Of a stretch of DNA of 64,000 bases, positions 8,691 to 17,287 are shown piece after piece. The stretch comes from Maribacter antarcticus DSM 21422 (lineage in GTDB: Bacteria > Bacteroidota > Bacteroidia > Flavobacteriales > Flavobacteriaceae). Below the pieces are notes generated by a model. It did no database searches. It was not told the DNA's origin and saw nothing but the letters and a program-made list of their open reading frames with translations. The position numbers and the translations under genes were made by a program. The DNA lies in the NCBI RefSeq assembly GCF_000621125.1, contig NZ_JHZC01000016.1, positions 1 to 64,000 of the forward strand, written 5' to 3'. Numbering within the stretch: position 1 is the first letter of the stretch; every line of letters starts with the position of its first letter.

Positions 8691-10004
8691 TTACTTCATT
8701 TTTTTATTAAGGAAGAGTAGAAAATACAAATAGGAAACCACTACGATACCGAAAAATACGGCTGCCAACATCGGATTGTAATATGCCATTGCAATCATAG
8801 CGACGGAAGCAATGATCAATGCTACCGCCGGAAATAGTGGAAACATCGGCACCTTAAAAGGTCGTTCCATCTCAGGTTCTTTTTTTCGCAACGCAAAAAA
8901 GGAAAACATTGAAACGATATACAGCCCTAAAGCACCAAAACAGGCAATTGTAATAATCTCGCTCGTAGCACCTGTACATAGTGCAACGATTCCGATAAGT
9001 GTGTTTACGATAAGTGCGTTGGCAGGCGTTCTAAACGTACCGTGCACTTTTCCCAAATATTTGGGAGCGTACCCCTGTCTTCCGAATTCAAAAGTTGCTC
9101 TTCCACCTGCCAAAATAATACCGTGAAAGGAAGCTATTAAGCCTAGAAGTCCGATTCCAATCAGTACTTTATAGAGTATATGCCCACTGTCCATAATTTG
9201 TGATAAGGCTAATGGCAAAGGAGAATCAGATGCAATGGTACTGCCCTCGGGATAAACAACAGCCTCCCAGCCAGCAACCCCAACTGCAGCTGTAAACGTT
9301 AAGACACACAAAATCACCAAAGTCAAAATAGCAGACCCAAAACCGATTAAAATACTACGTTGCGGATTTATGGCCTCCTCTGCAACATTGGCTATTCCTT
9401 CAATGGCTAGAAAAAACCAAATAGCAAAAGGAATAGCTGCAAATATACCCTCATAACCGTTGGGTAAGGGGTTTATCTGTAAATTGCTCAGTTCAAATTC
9501 TGGCAAAGTAACTCCTGCAAAAATGAGCAACTCAATAACAGCCAAGATAGTAATGACCAATTCAAAAGAAGCTGCGAGTTGTACACCTAGAATATTGATG
9601 ATAGTAAATATCAAGTAGGCGCCGATGGCGAAAACCATTAAATCAACCGAAGGATAAATTAGGTTTAGATAAGCCCCAATGGCAGCCGCAATAGCAGGCG
9701 GAGCAAATATAAATTCTATATTTTGGGCAATGCCCGCTACAAAACCTAAATGTTTGCCTAAGCCTCGGTTTGCGTACTCAAACGCACCACCTGCCTTTGG
9801 AATAGCACAGGCCATCTCCGCATAACTAAACGTAAAGGTCACATACATAATGATGATGAAAACCGTGGCGATTGCAAGTCCATAAGTGCCACCTTCGGCT
9901 AGTCCGAGGTTCCACCCAAAATACATACCGGAAATCACGTAGCCTACACCCAATCCCCAAAGCATTAATGGACTTAGGGCTTTTTTTAATACGACTTCAC
10001 TCAT
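8691..10004 (-). CDS. eat: APC-superfamily amino acid/amine permease, ethanolamine permease-like
   Basis: A 437-residue membrane protein with about twelve hydrophobic helices of the APC type. The N-terminal stretch LGVGYVISGMYFGWNLGL, followed by the SYAEMACAIPKAGGAF region and GFVAGIAQNIEFIFAPPA, matches my recollection of the ethanolamine permease (Eat) subfamily rather than the PuuP putrescine permease. It is the first gene of the five-gene minus-strand operon and would bring the amine across the inner membrane. A candidate promoter lies directly upstream. The substrate call rests on remembered subfamily motifs plus gene context, and other small amines remain possible. Confidence 0.78.
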   Translation of the reverse strand: MSEVVLKKALSPLMLWGLGVGYVISGMYFGWNLGLAEGGTYGLAIATVFIIIMYVTFTFSYAEMACAIPKAGGAFEYANRGLGKHLGFVAGIAQNIEFIFAPPAIAAAIGAYLNLIYPSVDLMVFAIGAYLIFTIINILGVQLAASFELVITILAVIELLIFAGVTLPEFELSNLQINPLPNGYEGIFAAIPFAIWFFLAIEGIANVAEEAINPQRSILIGFGSAILTLVILCVLTFTAAVGVAGWEAVVYPEGSTIASDSPLPLALSQIMDSGHILYKVLIGIGLLGLIASFHGIILAGGRATFEFGRQGYAPKYLGKVHGTFRTPANALIVNTLIGIVALCTGATSEIITIACFGALGLYIVSMFSFFALRKKEPEMERPFKVPMFPLFPAVALIIASVAMIAMAYYNPMLAAVFFGIVVVSYLYFLLFLNKKMK

Positions 10005-10329
10005 TGTATTGGTTTTTATTGGCTCTAAAAAAATAAAATGCTTTCCTTAACTCAAAAATAGTATAAATTAGTTTGCAATACCCAAGGAAAATTAAAAGTG
10101 GAAAACCCTGTTAAAAGGAACTCAGCTATTAACACAATATGGTGTAATTTAGTAGCCTATTTTAACTGTAGACATGAGAAAATGTTACATCATTTTTTAA
10201 ATTTTATCCCTATGAGCCTTTAAAACTATAGCCAGTATGAGATCGTTAGGCACTGTAGCGGAAAGTAAAATATACTTGTATGGCTTCCTTTTCCATGTAA
10301 TGCACAGTATAATCCTATATTTTTAAGTT
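10005..10329. other. Divergent intergenic region between the permease operon and the reductase gene
   Basis: About 325 bases separate the two divergent starts. The permease-side promoter is listed separately. On the reductase side a TATATTTT box lies about 15 bases before the ATG, one base from the Bacteroidota -7 consensus, and is too weak to call. No operator palindrome or RNA element was recognised. Confidence 0.5.
10053..10085 (-). promoter_or_regulatory. Candidate Bacteroidota-type promoter of the amine-catabolic operon
   Basis: On the minus strand the -7 box TATTTTTG matches TAnnTTTG exactly. A TTG that could act as the -33 element lies 22 bases upstream, slightly wider than the usual 19-21; another TTG lies 15 bases away. 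The predicted transcript would have a leader of about 40 bases before the permease ATG. Confidence 0.4.
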
Positions 10330-11286
10330 ATGGAAGAAACGGTACAGATTTCAGATGCTTTTATCAATGAAAACACAAATTTCCAGGAACTCATAGCAGC
10401 TTTAAAAGTTGGTTTTTCTACCAAAGATATCCTGGTTCCTCAGCGGCACCATCACGATTTTCCAAATCCTGAAACGGGTGCGGACTCCACCCTACTACTA
10501 ATGCCCGCTTGGCATCCATCTAAAATGGCTGGCGTAAAAATAGCCACGGTAAGTCCCCAAAATCGACGTTTTGATTTGCCCTCCATACAAGCAATTTATG
10601 TGTTGATACATGCTGTTACTGGAGCCATGATAGCTACGATGCAGGCAAAAAGCTTAACTGCAAAACGCACGGCGGCCGCCTCTGCCTTGGCTTCTTCTTT
10701 TTTGTCTAAAAAAGATGCATCTTCTTTATTAATGATTGGCACAGGGGCACTTTCTACGAATCTGATTCACGCCCATGCGAGTGTCAGACCCATTAAGAAT
10801 GTGTTTGTTTGGGGGAGAAACGCTAAAAAGGCACGGGTCATTTGCGACGCGTTGGCTGATGAAAAATTTAGCTGCCACGTAGTTTCGGATATTGAAGATA
10901 AAATTAGTGAGGTCGATATAGTTTCCTGCGCCACACTTTCAAAAACTCCTTTAGTACTAGGAAAACGCGTAAAACCCGGCCAGCATATTGACCTCGTAGG
11001 TGCTTATAAAAAAGACATGCGCGAGGCGGATAATGCACTTATCTCTAAGGCATCTGTTTTTGTGGACACCCTAGCTGGACTCCATGAAAGTGGTGATATT
11101 TCTATTCCCTTAAATTCTGGAATCCTTACGGAGAAGGATATTAAAGGGAATCTGTTTTCGCTTTCATCTAGCGATGTTACCGGACGAAAAAGTGACGAAG
11201 AAATCACCCTATTCAAATCCGTAGGCCACGCTTTAGAAGATTTAATAGCTGCTAACTACTACTATAATAAATTCAAAAATGCCTAA
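10330..11286 (+). CDS. Ornithine cyclodeaminase/mu-crystallin family reductase, probable delta1-pyrroline-2-carboxylate reductase
   Basis: The 318-residue protein belongs to the ornithine cyclodeaminase/mu-crystallin family. It shows the substrate-side motif AKSLTAKRTAAASALA at about 107-122 and a Rossmann NAD(P) motif GTGALS near 139. Members of this family include ornithine cyclodeaminase and NAD(P)H-dependent pyrroline-2-carboxylate reductase. The next gene, although broken, is a trans-3-hydroxy-L-proline dehydratase, whose product is exactly pyrroline-2-carboxylate; the two coding regions overlap by 8 bases. I therefore favour the reductase role (3-hydroxyproline to proline catabolism). 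The frame is intact and full length, so the enzyme may persist in another role, or be next to decay. Confidence 0.8.
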   Translation: MEETVQISDAFINENTNFQELIAALKVGFSTKDILVPQRHHHDFPNPETGADSTLLLMPAWHPSKMAGVKIATVSPQNRRFDLPSIQAIYVLIHAVTGAMIATMQAKSLTAKRTAAASALASSFLSKKDASSLLMIGTGALSTNLIHAHASVRPIKNVFVWGRNAKKARVICDALADEKFSCHVVSDIEDKISEVDIVSCATLSKTPLVLGKRVKPGQHIDLVGAYKKDMREADNALISKASVFVDTLAGLHESGDISIPLNSGILTEKDIKGNLFSLSSSDVTGRKSDEEITLFKSVGHALEDLIAANYYYNKFKNA

Positions 11287-12343
11287 TACCTACCAAAATA
11301 TTCTGGAACGAACGGATGTTAATCTGCCTGACGATTGACTCCAAATAAAGACCATTGACATGCATACGGGCGGAGAGCCGCTGCGCGTTTTCGTTTCGGG
11401 GTTTCCTGAATTTAAGGGAAATTCTGTCTTGGATTACCGACGCTACTGCAAAGAAAACGTTGACCATTTGCGTACCGCCCTACTATTTGAATCACGCGGT
11501 CATGCCGTATGTATGGGTGTATTTTAACGCCGCCCAATGATACCAAAGCTCATCTTGGAGTTATTTTTTTTACATAGTGAAGGCTATAGCACCATATGCG
11601 GCCATGCCATTATTGCTATTGCTACCTTGGCGGTTGAGCTGAAATGGATTACCGTCCAGAAAGGGGAAACTATCTTAAAAATCGATGCGCCCTGCGGAGG
11701 AATAACCGCGTATATCAAGGTAGAGAATGCTAAGGTTTCTGATGTGCGTTTTCATTGTGTACCCATGTTTGTAATCAGTTTGGATACAACAATGGAAATT
11801 AAAGGAATTGTCAAAGTCCATTATGATTTAGCCTACGGAGGTGCGTTTTATGCTTATGTAGCTATGAAGCAGCATAATTTTAACTTCAATTTGAGTACAA
11901 AATCCTACCAAGAATTGATTAGGAACGGAATGCATATAAAGCATGCTGTAATGAAAGGTGACCCCGAAACCCAACATCCGTTTGAAACCGATTTAAGTTT
12001 TCTCTACGGTACCATTTTTATGGGTGATTCCGATACTGTAAAAATAGACAGTAAAAATGTTTGAATTTTCACGGATAGGGAAGTAGACCGTTGTCCAAGA
12101 GGTTTAGGGGTTTCAGTAAGAATGGCCATTCACAGCGCACGAAAAGAAATTGCACCTGGAGAAACCATGCAGATAGAAAGTATTTTAGGTTCCGTTTTTG
12201 AGGGCGCTGTTGTTGATGAGGTAGACTACGGCCCATTTAAAGCGGTTATTCAACAGGTAGAAGGAAATGCCTACGTTACAGGAAAACACACCTTTTGCAT
12301 AGACCCTTGTGATTACATGAAAAATGGATTTATATTAAGGTAG
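11279..12343 (+). pseudogene. Broken trans-3-hydroxy-L-proline dehydratase (proline racemase family)
   Basis: The translated pieces read through a whole proline-racemase-family enzyme: IKTIDMHTGGEPLRV, then RRYCKENVDHLRTALLFESRGH, MYGCILTPPND, STICGHAIIAIATLAVE, and the C-terminal GNAYVTGKHTFCIDP. At least four lesions separate them: an in-frame TGA at 11336 (where Trp would fit), a frameshift near 11507, a second in a T-run near 11570, and an in-frame TGA at 12062. The second catalytic position, normally Thr in dehydratases within DRCPTGSG, reads DRCPRGLG, so even a repaired protein would lack it. The start overlaps the preceding reductase stop. Multiple independent lesions make sequencing error an unlikely full explanation. 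Confidence 0.85.
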
Positions 12344-12345
12344 TA

Positions 12346-12513
12346 CGAGTTAACGAATTCTATAGTGCTTCAAACGCTAATGATTTTAGGCACTTAACTA
12401 CTATTAAGCAAAGCCATTATATTTCGGGATTCGATACCGAACAGGTTTGGACCAAAGCCCGTGCGTTTTGGACCTCATTAGCCTCCGGATGCAACCACTA
12501 TTTCGGCAGCTAA
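12346..12513 (+). pseudogene. Short open remnant after the dehydratase pseudogene
   Basis: A plus-strand frame of about 55 codons without a start runs directly on from the dehydratase remnant and ends at TAA 12511. It reads as protein-like, with segments such as HYISGFDTEQVWTKARAFW, rich in aromatic residues. I do not recognise the family. It is probably the tail end of a further gene lost from the same catabolic operon, but chance openness in a short frame cannot be excluded. Confidence 0.3.
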
Positions 12514-12675
12514 CCTTTTCACATTAGCTATTTACTTTTTCCAACTGCCAACTTTTTGAAGTTCAAAAACAAATAGCTTAGTACTATTTAGTTATTACTA
12601 TTTTACTCGTTTACTACCAACAGACTCACTTTCTTCCATGTACAATAGAAAAAATTAAAATCCATTGTATTATGG

Positions 12676-12683
12676 TAACTTTG
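12676..12683 (+). promoter_or_regulatory. Weak candidate -7 box ahead of the cpsB-like gene
   Basis: The octamer TAACTTTG fits TAnnTTTG and lies 25 bases before the ATG of the phosphatase gene. No TTG sits at the expected -33 spacing, so this is a weak call. It would make the phosphatase the first gene of a new transcription unit. The rest of 12514-12708 is AT-rich with nothing else seen. Confidence 0.25.
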
Positions 12684-12708
12684 GACCTACAATAAAATAC
12701 TTCGATTC

Positions 12709-13449
12709 ATGTTCGATTTTTTCGTCAAAAAAAAGTTTCTTGTTGATTATCTCGATGGCTTTACAGACATCCATAACCATATACTTCCCGGTATAGATGA
12801 TGGCGCAAAGACCGTTGCCGAATCCCTGAGTTTAATACAAGGTATGGGCGCATTTGGAATCACGAATTTCATTTGTACGCCGCATATCATGGAAAACTAT
12901 TATCCAAATACCCCAAAATCCATAAACAGCTCTCTAGCGCTTCTAAAAAATAGCAGTAAAACGAATAAGCTCACTAATGTTCGGATACGATTGGCCGCTG
13001 AGCATATGATAGATTCTGGTTTTGAATCGCTATTAGAAAAAAATGAATTTATGCCGCTTGATGGTAATTATATCCTGATAGAAATGTCATACCTACAACC
13101 TTCTATTAATTTTGATGTAGCCATTCAAAAAATAGCAGATAAAAATTTATTTCCAATCCTTGCCCATCCTGAACGTTATGTGTTTTTACAGAACAATCTA
13201 GATAAATATGAACGTATTAAAAGTAAAGGGCTACTATATCAATTGAATTTTCTTTCCTTAGGAGGTTATTATGGTAAACATGTTCAAAAAACAGCGCATA
13301 CACTTTTAAAACTAAATATGATTGATTTCATTGCTACAGATGTTCATAATTTAAATCAGTTAAAGCACTTGAAAGAAATAAAAATATCTTCTAGGCTACT
13401 TAATCTTTTATTACCAGTTATTGAAAGAACTTCTAACACTTTCATTTAA
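12709..13449 (+). CDS. CpsB/YwqE-type PHP-domain tyrosine-protein phosphatase
   Basis: The 246-residue protein carries metal-binding motifs of the CpsB/CapC/YwqE PHP phosphatases: DIHNHILPGIDDGA at about 20-33, CTPHIMENYY near 59-68, and the late AHPERY and ATDVHN metal-ligand segments. These manganese-dependent enzymes remove phosphate from the tyrosine cluster of BY-kinases that control polysaccharide chain length. The cognate kinase is most likely the Wzc-like protein 14-16 kb away on the other strand. The gene is followed after 18 bases by a nucleotide-sugar dehydrogenase, so both are probably co-transcribed and belong to the exopolysaccharide locus, of which this is the left edge. Confidence 0.88.
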   Translation: MFDFFVKKKFLVDYLDGFTDIHNHILPGIDDGAKTVAESLSLIQGMGAFGITNFICTPHIMENYYPNTPKSINSSLALLKNSSKTNKLTNVRIRLAAEHMIDSGFESLLEKNEFMPLDGNYILIEMSYLQPSINFDVAIQKIADKNLFPILAHPERYVFLQNNLDKYERIKSKGLLYQLNFLSLGGYYGKHVQKTAHTLLKLNMIDFIATDVHNLNQLKHLKEIKISSRLLNLLLPVIERTSNTFI

Positions 13450-13467
13450 AATTAATTTTTTACGGAT

Positions 13468-14727
13468 ATGAAAAATAAAAAAATAGGGGTCATAGGATTA
13501 GGGTATGTAGGACTACCATTGGCCATAGAATTCTCTGAAAATAATTTTAACGTTGTTGGTTATGATATAAACTCTGAGAGGATTAAAGATTTAAAAAATG
13601 GAATAGATACTACCAGTGAAATTGATGAACAGCGATTAAAGGCCACAGACTTAGTTTTTACAAGCGATGAAAAAGAATTACTACAACTCGACATCTTTAT
13701 TATTACCGTACCTACGCCCATTGATACCTTTAAACAGCCAGATTTAAGCCATCTTATATCTGCCAGCGCTTTAGTAGGTAAATATCTAAAAAAAGGAGCT
13801 TTGGTAATTTATGAGTCCACTGTATACCCAGGATGTACGGAAGAAGAATGCGTCCCGGTATTAGAAAAAATAAGTGGTCTAAAATTTAATATGGACTTTT
13901 ATTGTGGATATTCTCCTGAACGCATTAATCCGGGTGATAAAAAAAGAAAAGTACACAACATTGTTAAAGTGACCTCAGGAAGCACTGAAGTAATAGCTAC
14001 AGTAGTTGATGAGTTGTACAAAACTATAGTCAAGGTAGGAACACACAAAGCATCCAGCATTAAAGTGGCAGAAGCGTCAAAAATTATAGAAAATATTCAA
14101 CGAGATTTGAATATTTCCTTAATCAACGAACTAGCACTCATTTTTGATAGATTATCAATAGATACTCTTGAGGTTTTGGAAGCTGCAGGTAGTAAATGGA
14201 ATTTTTTACCCTTTAGACCTGGTTTGGTTGGTGGGCACTGTATTGGTGTTGACCCCTATTACTTAACCCATAAAGCGGAGAGTCTAGGCTACCACCCAAG
14301 CGTCATACTCTCCGGTAGACGCGTCAATGACAATATGGGTAAGTTTATAGCCCACAAAGTCATTAAACTAATGGTGAAAAACGACATTAAGGTAAAAGGG
14401 TCTAAAATTTTGGTGTTGGGTATTACTTTTAAAGAAAATTGCTCTGATATACGTAACTCCAGAATCATAGATTTAGTGACAGAATTGGAGGATTTTGAAG
14501 CGTTAGTTGATGTTTACGATCCTAAAGCGAATAAAAAAGAGGTGAAAGCTGTCTATAATATTTCTTTACTTGAAAAACCTACTATACGCTATGATGGGAT
14601 TATCTTGGCAGTAAGTCATACTGAGTTCCTAAACATTGATTTGACAACATTAAAAAATAACGCTACCTCTGTGGTGTATGATATAAAAAGTATACTACCA
14701 AGAGAACAGGTTACAGATAGGTTATAA
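13468..14727 (+). CDS. Nucleotide-sugar dehydrogenase, TviB/WbpO type (UDP-N-acetylhexosamine 6-dehydrogenase)
   Basis: A 419-residue UDP-sugar 6-dehydrogenase. The N-terminal Rossmann motif is [13 protein letters not shown] (about 7-19). The middle region has [15 protein letters not shown] and [11 protein letters not shown], and the catalytic cysteine lies in [11 protein letters not shown]. This pattern fits the TviB/WbpO group, which oxidises UDP-GlcNAc or UDP-GalNAc to the uronate, rather than UDP-glucose dehydrogenase, which is encoded separately at 35 kb. No UDP-GlcNAc 2-epimerase gene is visible in the window, so a GalNAcA or GlcNAcA product is somewhat more likely than ManNAcA. A decayed paralogue lies at 37.6-38.8 kb. 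Confidence 0.9.
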   Translation: MKNKKIGVIGLGYVGLPLAIEFSENNFNVVGYDINSERIKDLKNGIDTTSEIDEQRLKATDLVFTSDEKELLQLDIFIITVPTPIDTFKQPDLSHLISASALVGKYLKKGALVIYESTVYPGCTEEECVPVLEKISGLKFNMDFYCGYSPERINPGDKKRKVHNIVKVTSGSTEVIATVVDELYKTIVKVGTHKASSIKVAEASKIIENIQRDLNISLINELALIFDRLSIDTLEVLEAAGSKWNFLPFRPGLVGGHCIGVDPYYLTHKAESLGYHPSVILSGRRVNDNMGKFIAHKVIKLMVKNDIKVKGSKILVLGITFKENCSDIRNSRIIDLVTELEDFEALVDVYDPKANKKEVKAVYNISLLEKPTIRYDGIILAVSHTEFLNIDLTTLKNNATSVVYDIKSILPREQVTDRL

Positions 14728-15384
14728 TTTCAATTTCCGAAAGCTATTAAATCACAAATAAAACTTTTGCAACACTATTTTTATTTTCAACAAACAAATT
14801 AATACGCTGAATATATTAAAACCTCTTACTTAATTATTTTTGCCCTCATTACCTGACTAAATCTAACCCTTTCTTTTTTATGGAAGAATAAATCCTCAGA
14901 AGGTTAAGAGATTTTCTTCTAGAAGGGTTCAATACCCCGAGGCTTGCCTTGAAAGAGAAAAAACAGTAATCTTGAGCGTGAGCTCAAGTACCCACAAACA
15001 TAAAAGCCATATTGTCTCTCTTTTGCCCTACCATTTTATTAGCGTTTTGTTTTTAGTCCAAAAGTTGATAGGGTTTTAAATAGGGCATGCTTAAATATTG
15101 AGGATAGATATGATATTCATTTTTTAGAGATTGGTTCTGACCGAGATTATATTCGTTTTCTTCTTTAGTGTTTGTTAAGTAAGATAGTTTGCACCATATT
15201 TTGACTTAACCTTATTGATACTTGTTTGTATCTTACTATTACTTTCATTGAAAAAACCTAAAAATACGTTTCTATAAAACACCTTCCAAATGCCTTTTCC
15301 CATATCCTCGACAGCTATATATTTACCCTTGAGAACTACCGTTAGATATACCTAATAATATGATTTCCATATGTTAGACCCGTT
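14728..15384. other. Gene-free stretch at the edge of a transposon graveyard
   Basis: Apart from the IS200-like remnant listed separately, this stretch is AT-rich and shows no intact frame or RNA gene. Its right end meets the decayed IS481-like transposase. Confidence 0.5.
14920..15168 (+). pseudogene. IS200/IS605-like TnpA remnant with left-end palindrome scar
   Basis: A frame of 32 codons ending at TAG 15166 reads VLNRACLNIEDRYDIHFLE and then IGSDRDYIRFLL. I match this to the middle of flavobacterial IS200-type transposases, which there carry a HisXHis (HUH) motif; here the pair has become Tyr-Ile-Arg. Upstream, the half-decayed palindrome CCCCGAGGCTTGCCTTG near 14936-14952 resembles the subterminal hairpins of such elements. 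N- and C-terminal parts are missing or scrambled. The call rests on a short match made from memory. Confidence 0.42.
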
Positions 15385-16035
15385 TTAGCAAACCTTCATT
15401 ATTTTCATATTGCTCCTATATCCGAATTTAGGTATTTTTTCAGGGTAAGGCCTGTTGGAGGAATTATGCATAGAATCAGGTGTTTCCATACCCAAAACTT
15501 CATGTGGTCTGATATGATTATATTCCTTTACAAAGTGGTTGAGGCTTCTCGAGTCTGCAATGGTAAGTGGATGACGATAGACGTTGTTACCCATTAAAAA
15601 AATCCCTTTGTAGCCTGCGCTCCAAACCTCGTTACACTCTTGCGTGTCTAACAAGGGGCGTAGCGGTTTTACCCTCTTACATCTCTTCTGAGGCTTTACC
15701 AATCCGTTTATTTTCAAAATATCATAAATGGTAACCACACTTAGAATATCTTTTCCGTGACAAAGGTTAAACAATAACCTTCTTATTTTTATAGCTCCTC
15801 AGAGCGCGTGTTTCCCTTTCAATTCAAGAATGTTTTTCTCAACAGTGTCTTTGGTCCTGTTGGGATGGTTTAGAGGAGATTTTCGTTTTTCCTTAAGCCC
15901 TTCGATACCTGAATTTTCGTATCGGCTTATCATTTTGTATGCCGTTGGCCTTGAGATTTCAAAGACTCGGCATAGTTATGTGATGGTGTACTTTTGCGTC
16001 AGCCACTCGCAGATAAATTCTATTTTTCGTTCCAT
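15385..16035 (-). pseudogene. IS481-like DDE transposase remnant with internal deletion
   Basis: Read from the ATG at 16035, the frame gives a helix-turn-helix region (MERKIEFICEWLTQKYTIT, then EISRPTAYKMISRYENSG) and PLNHPNRTKDTVEKNILELK. These are broken by in-frame stops where Glu and Trp codons would be expected. It continues into NEVWSAGYKGIFLMGN, the start of the integrase core. After PLTIADSRS the frame jumps directly to LNHFVKEYNHIRPHE near the normal C-terminus, so most of the DDE catalytic core is deleted. The element is dead. Terminal inverted repeats could not be recognised. Confidence 0.8.
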
Positions 16036-16119
16036 AGTTGTTGTTACTTTCCAAGGCACGATAAATTGCTTTTGTCTAACAATTTATAAATCTCAAAAGT
16101 GTAAACTATGTCTGTTTAA

Positions 16120-17079
16120 CTTTGTAAGGGATGTCCGTTTATCGTTTCTGTAATTTCTTTTCGAGTGTACTTTACAGATGAGCATAGTTGCAAAATACAT
16201 TTTAAAGAACAAAGAGTCCAAAAGGGTTTTATTTGTCATCGATGTCAAGGTACAAATCATTATTGGGTTAAGAACAGGTGGAGTTATCAATGTAAGTCTT
16301 GCAATGCAAGATTATCTTTGCGTAGCGGAACTGTGATGAAGAGTTCGAAACTATTCTTTACGATTTGGATTTGGATTTGGATTTGGTACAAGACACTATT
16401 TTTATTGAGTACTACCAAAAAAAGGTTTTACAGTAAGGAGATTCAACACCAATTGAGGTAAAAGCGCCGTGAGGTAGTCTAGGCTACGGTTCATAAGCTT
16501 CGCAAGGCAATAGGGTAGATAGGCAAGAGTTATACTCTTGAAGGTATCATAGAGGCTGATGAAGGATGTTTTATAATAGAGGCATCTGCCTGCAAGGATA
16601 AAACACAGAAAGTAGGACGTGACAGTAAGACAATGAACAATGTGCTGATAATAGCAGAGAGTGCTATTTTGGAGGATATAGATACTGGAAAGGTTAAACG
16701 TCAGACCAGATACTTCAAAGGGAGGGTACTAGCGGATTATAAAATAGAAGGAACCGACCAAGCACTTCGGAAAGCAATAGGAAATGATGACTTCATAGTT
16801 TTTAAAAATAAGAGCATATCATATGTAAACATTGCTGACTATGTAGACATACACATAAGTGAAAAGTCAAACGAACAAACAACAAAAGAGACCTTAAAAT
16901 TGGCACATATTGCTATAAGTAATGCAAAGCGGAATTCTGTGGGGACATATCATAAGATTAAAGCCAAATAGCTCCAACTTTATTTAAATGAGTTCATTTA
17001 TAAACTCAACAGAAGATACTTTGGTAAAAGAATTTTCAATAGGATGGTTATAGCAAGTATTACAGCTATTGGACATTAA
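16120..17079 (+). pseudogene. IS1595 (ISXO2-like) transposase remnant
   Basis: The frame starts with a zinc-ribbon segment (ICHRCQGTNHYW, then SYQCKSCNARLSLRSGTVM) and continues through KEIQHQLR, HKLRKAIG, YTLEGIIEADEG and a long C-terminal part ending NRRYFGKRIFNRMVIASIT. This is the ISXO2-like DDE family. At least four in-frame stops interrupt it (TAA 16459, TAG near 16477 and 16513, TAG 16969), all in one frame, so the decay is by point mutation without clear frameshifts. No ATG is visible; GTG 16165 is the first candidate start. A hexamer expansion inside it is listed separately. It abuts the IS481-like remnant. Confidence 0.85.
16363..16386 (+). repeat. Four tandem copies of the hexamer ATTTGG inside the dead transposase
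   Basis: Four perfect ATTTGG units encode an Ile-Trp repeat within the transposase frame. Relatives carry a single FTIWYKT-type sequence at this point, so three extra units (18 bases) were probably gained by slippage. The expansion keeps the frame. Confidence 0.8.
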
Positions 17080-17232
17080 ACGGATGTACCATTAATTATC
17101 TCAAATTTGGATTAACCATAAAGGAAGCTGCTTAAAACAGACATTAATTAAATGGTAAATCTTTAAGTTCTCATGGTATCTATTTCAGAATTAATGTTGA
17201 AGTAATCACAATATATTACCATAAAATATAAT

Positions 17233-17273
17233 AAAAAAAGGAGTTAACGTTTTTTCGTCACCTCCCTTTTTTT
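17233..17273 (-). terminator. Terminator of the giant secreted-protein gene
   Basis: On the minus strand, GGGAGGTGACG, a six-A loop and CGTTAACTCC form an imperfect stem followed by seven T residues. It lies just beyond the stop codon of the 2963-codon gene, where a rho-independent terminator would be expected. A-runs on the other side would allow it to work for the plus strand too. Confidence 0.6.
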
Positions 17274-17287
17274 ATATAAAACTATAT

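Noticed and set aside
11537..12064. 175-codon frame that could be annotated as an intact small gene
   Set aside because: It is the middle of the broken trans-3-hydroxyproline dehydratase; family sequence continues on both sides out of frame or across a stop.
16165..16461. Open frame that could be called a small zinc-ribbon protein
   Set aside because: It is the N-terminal piece of the IS1595-like transposase; the same frame continues beyond several stops with recognisable transposase sequence.
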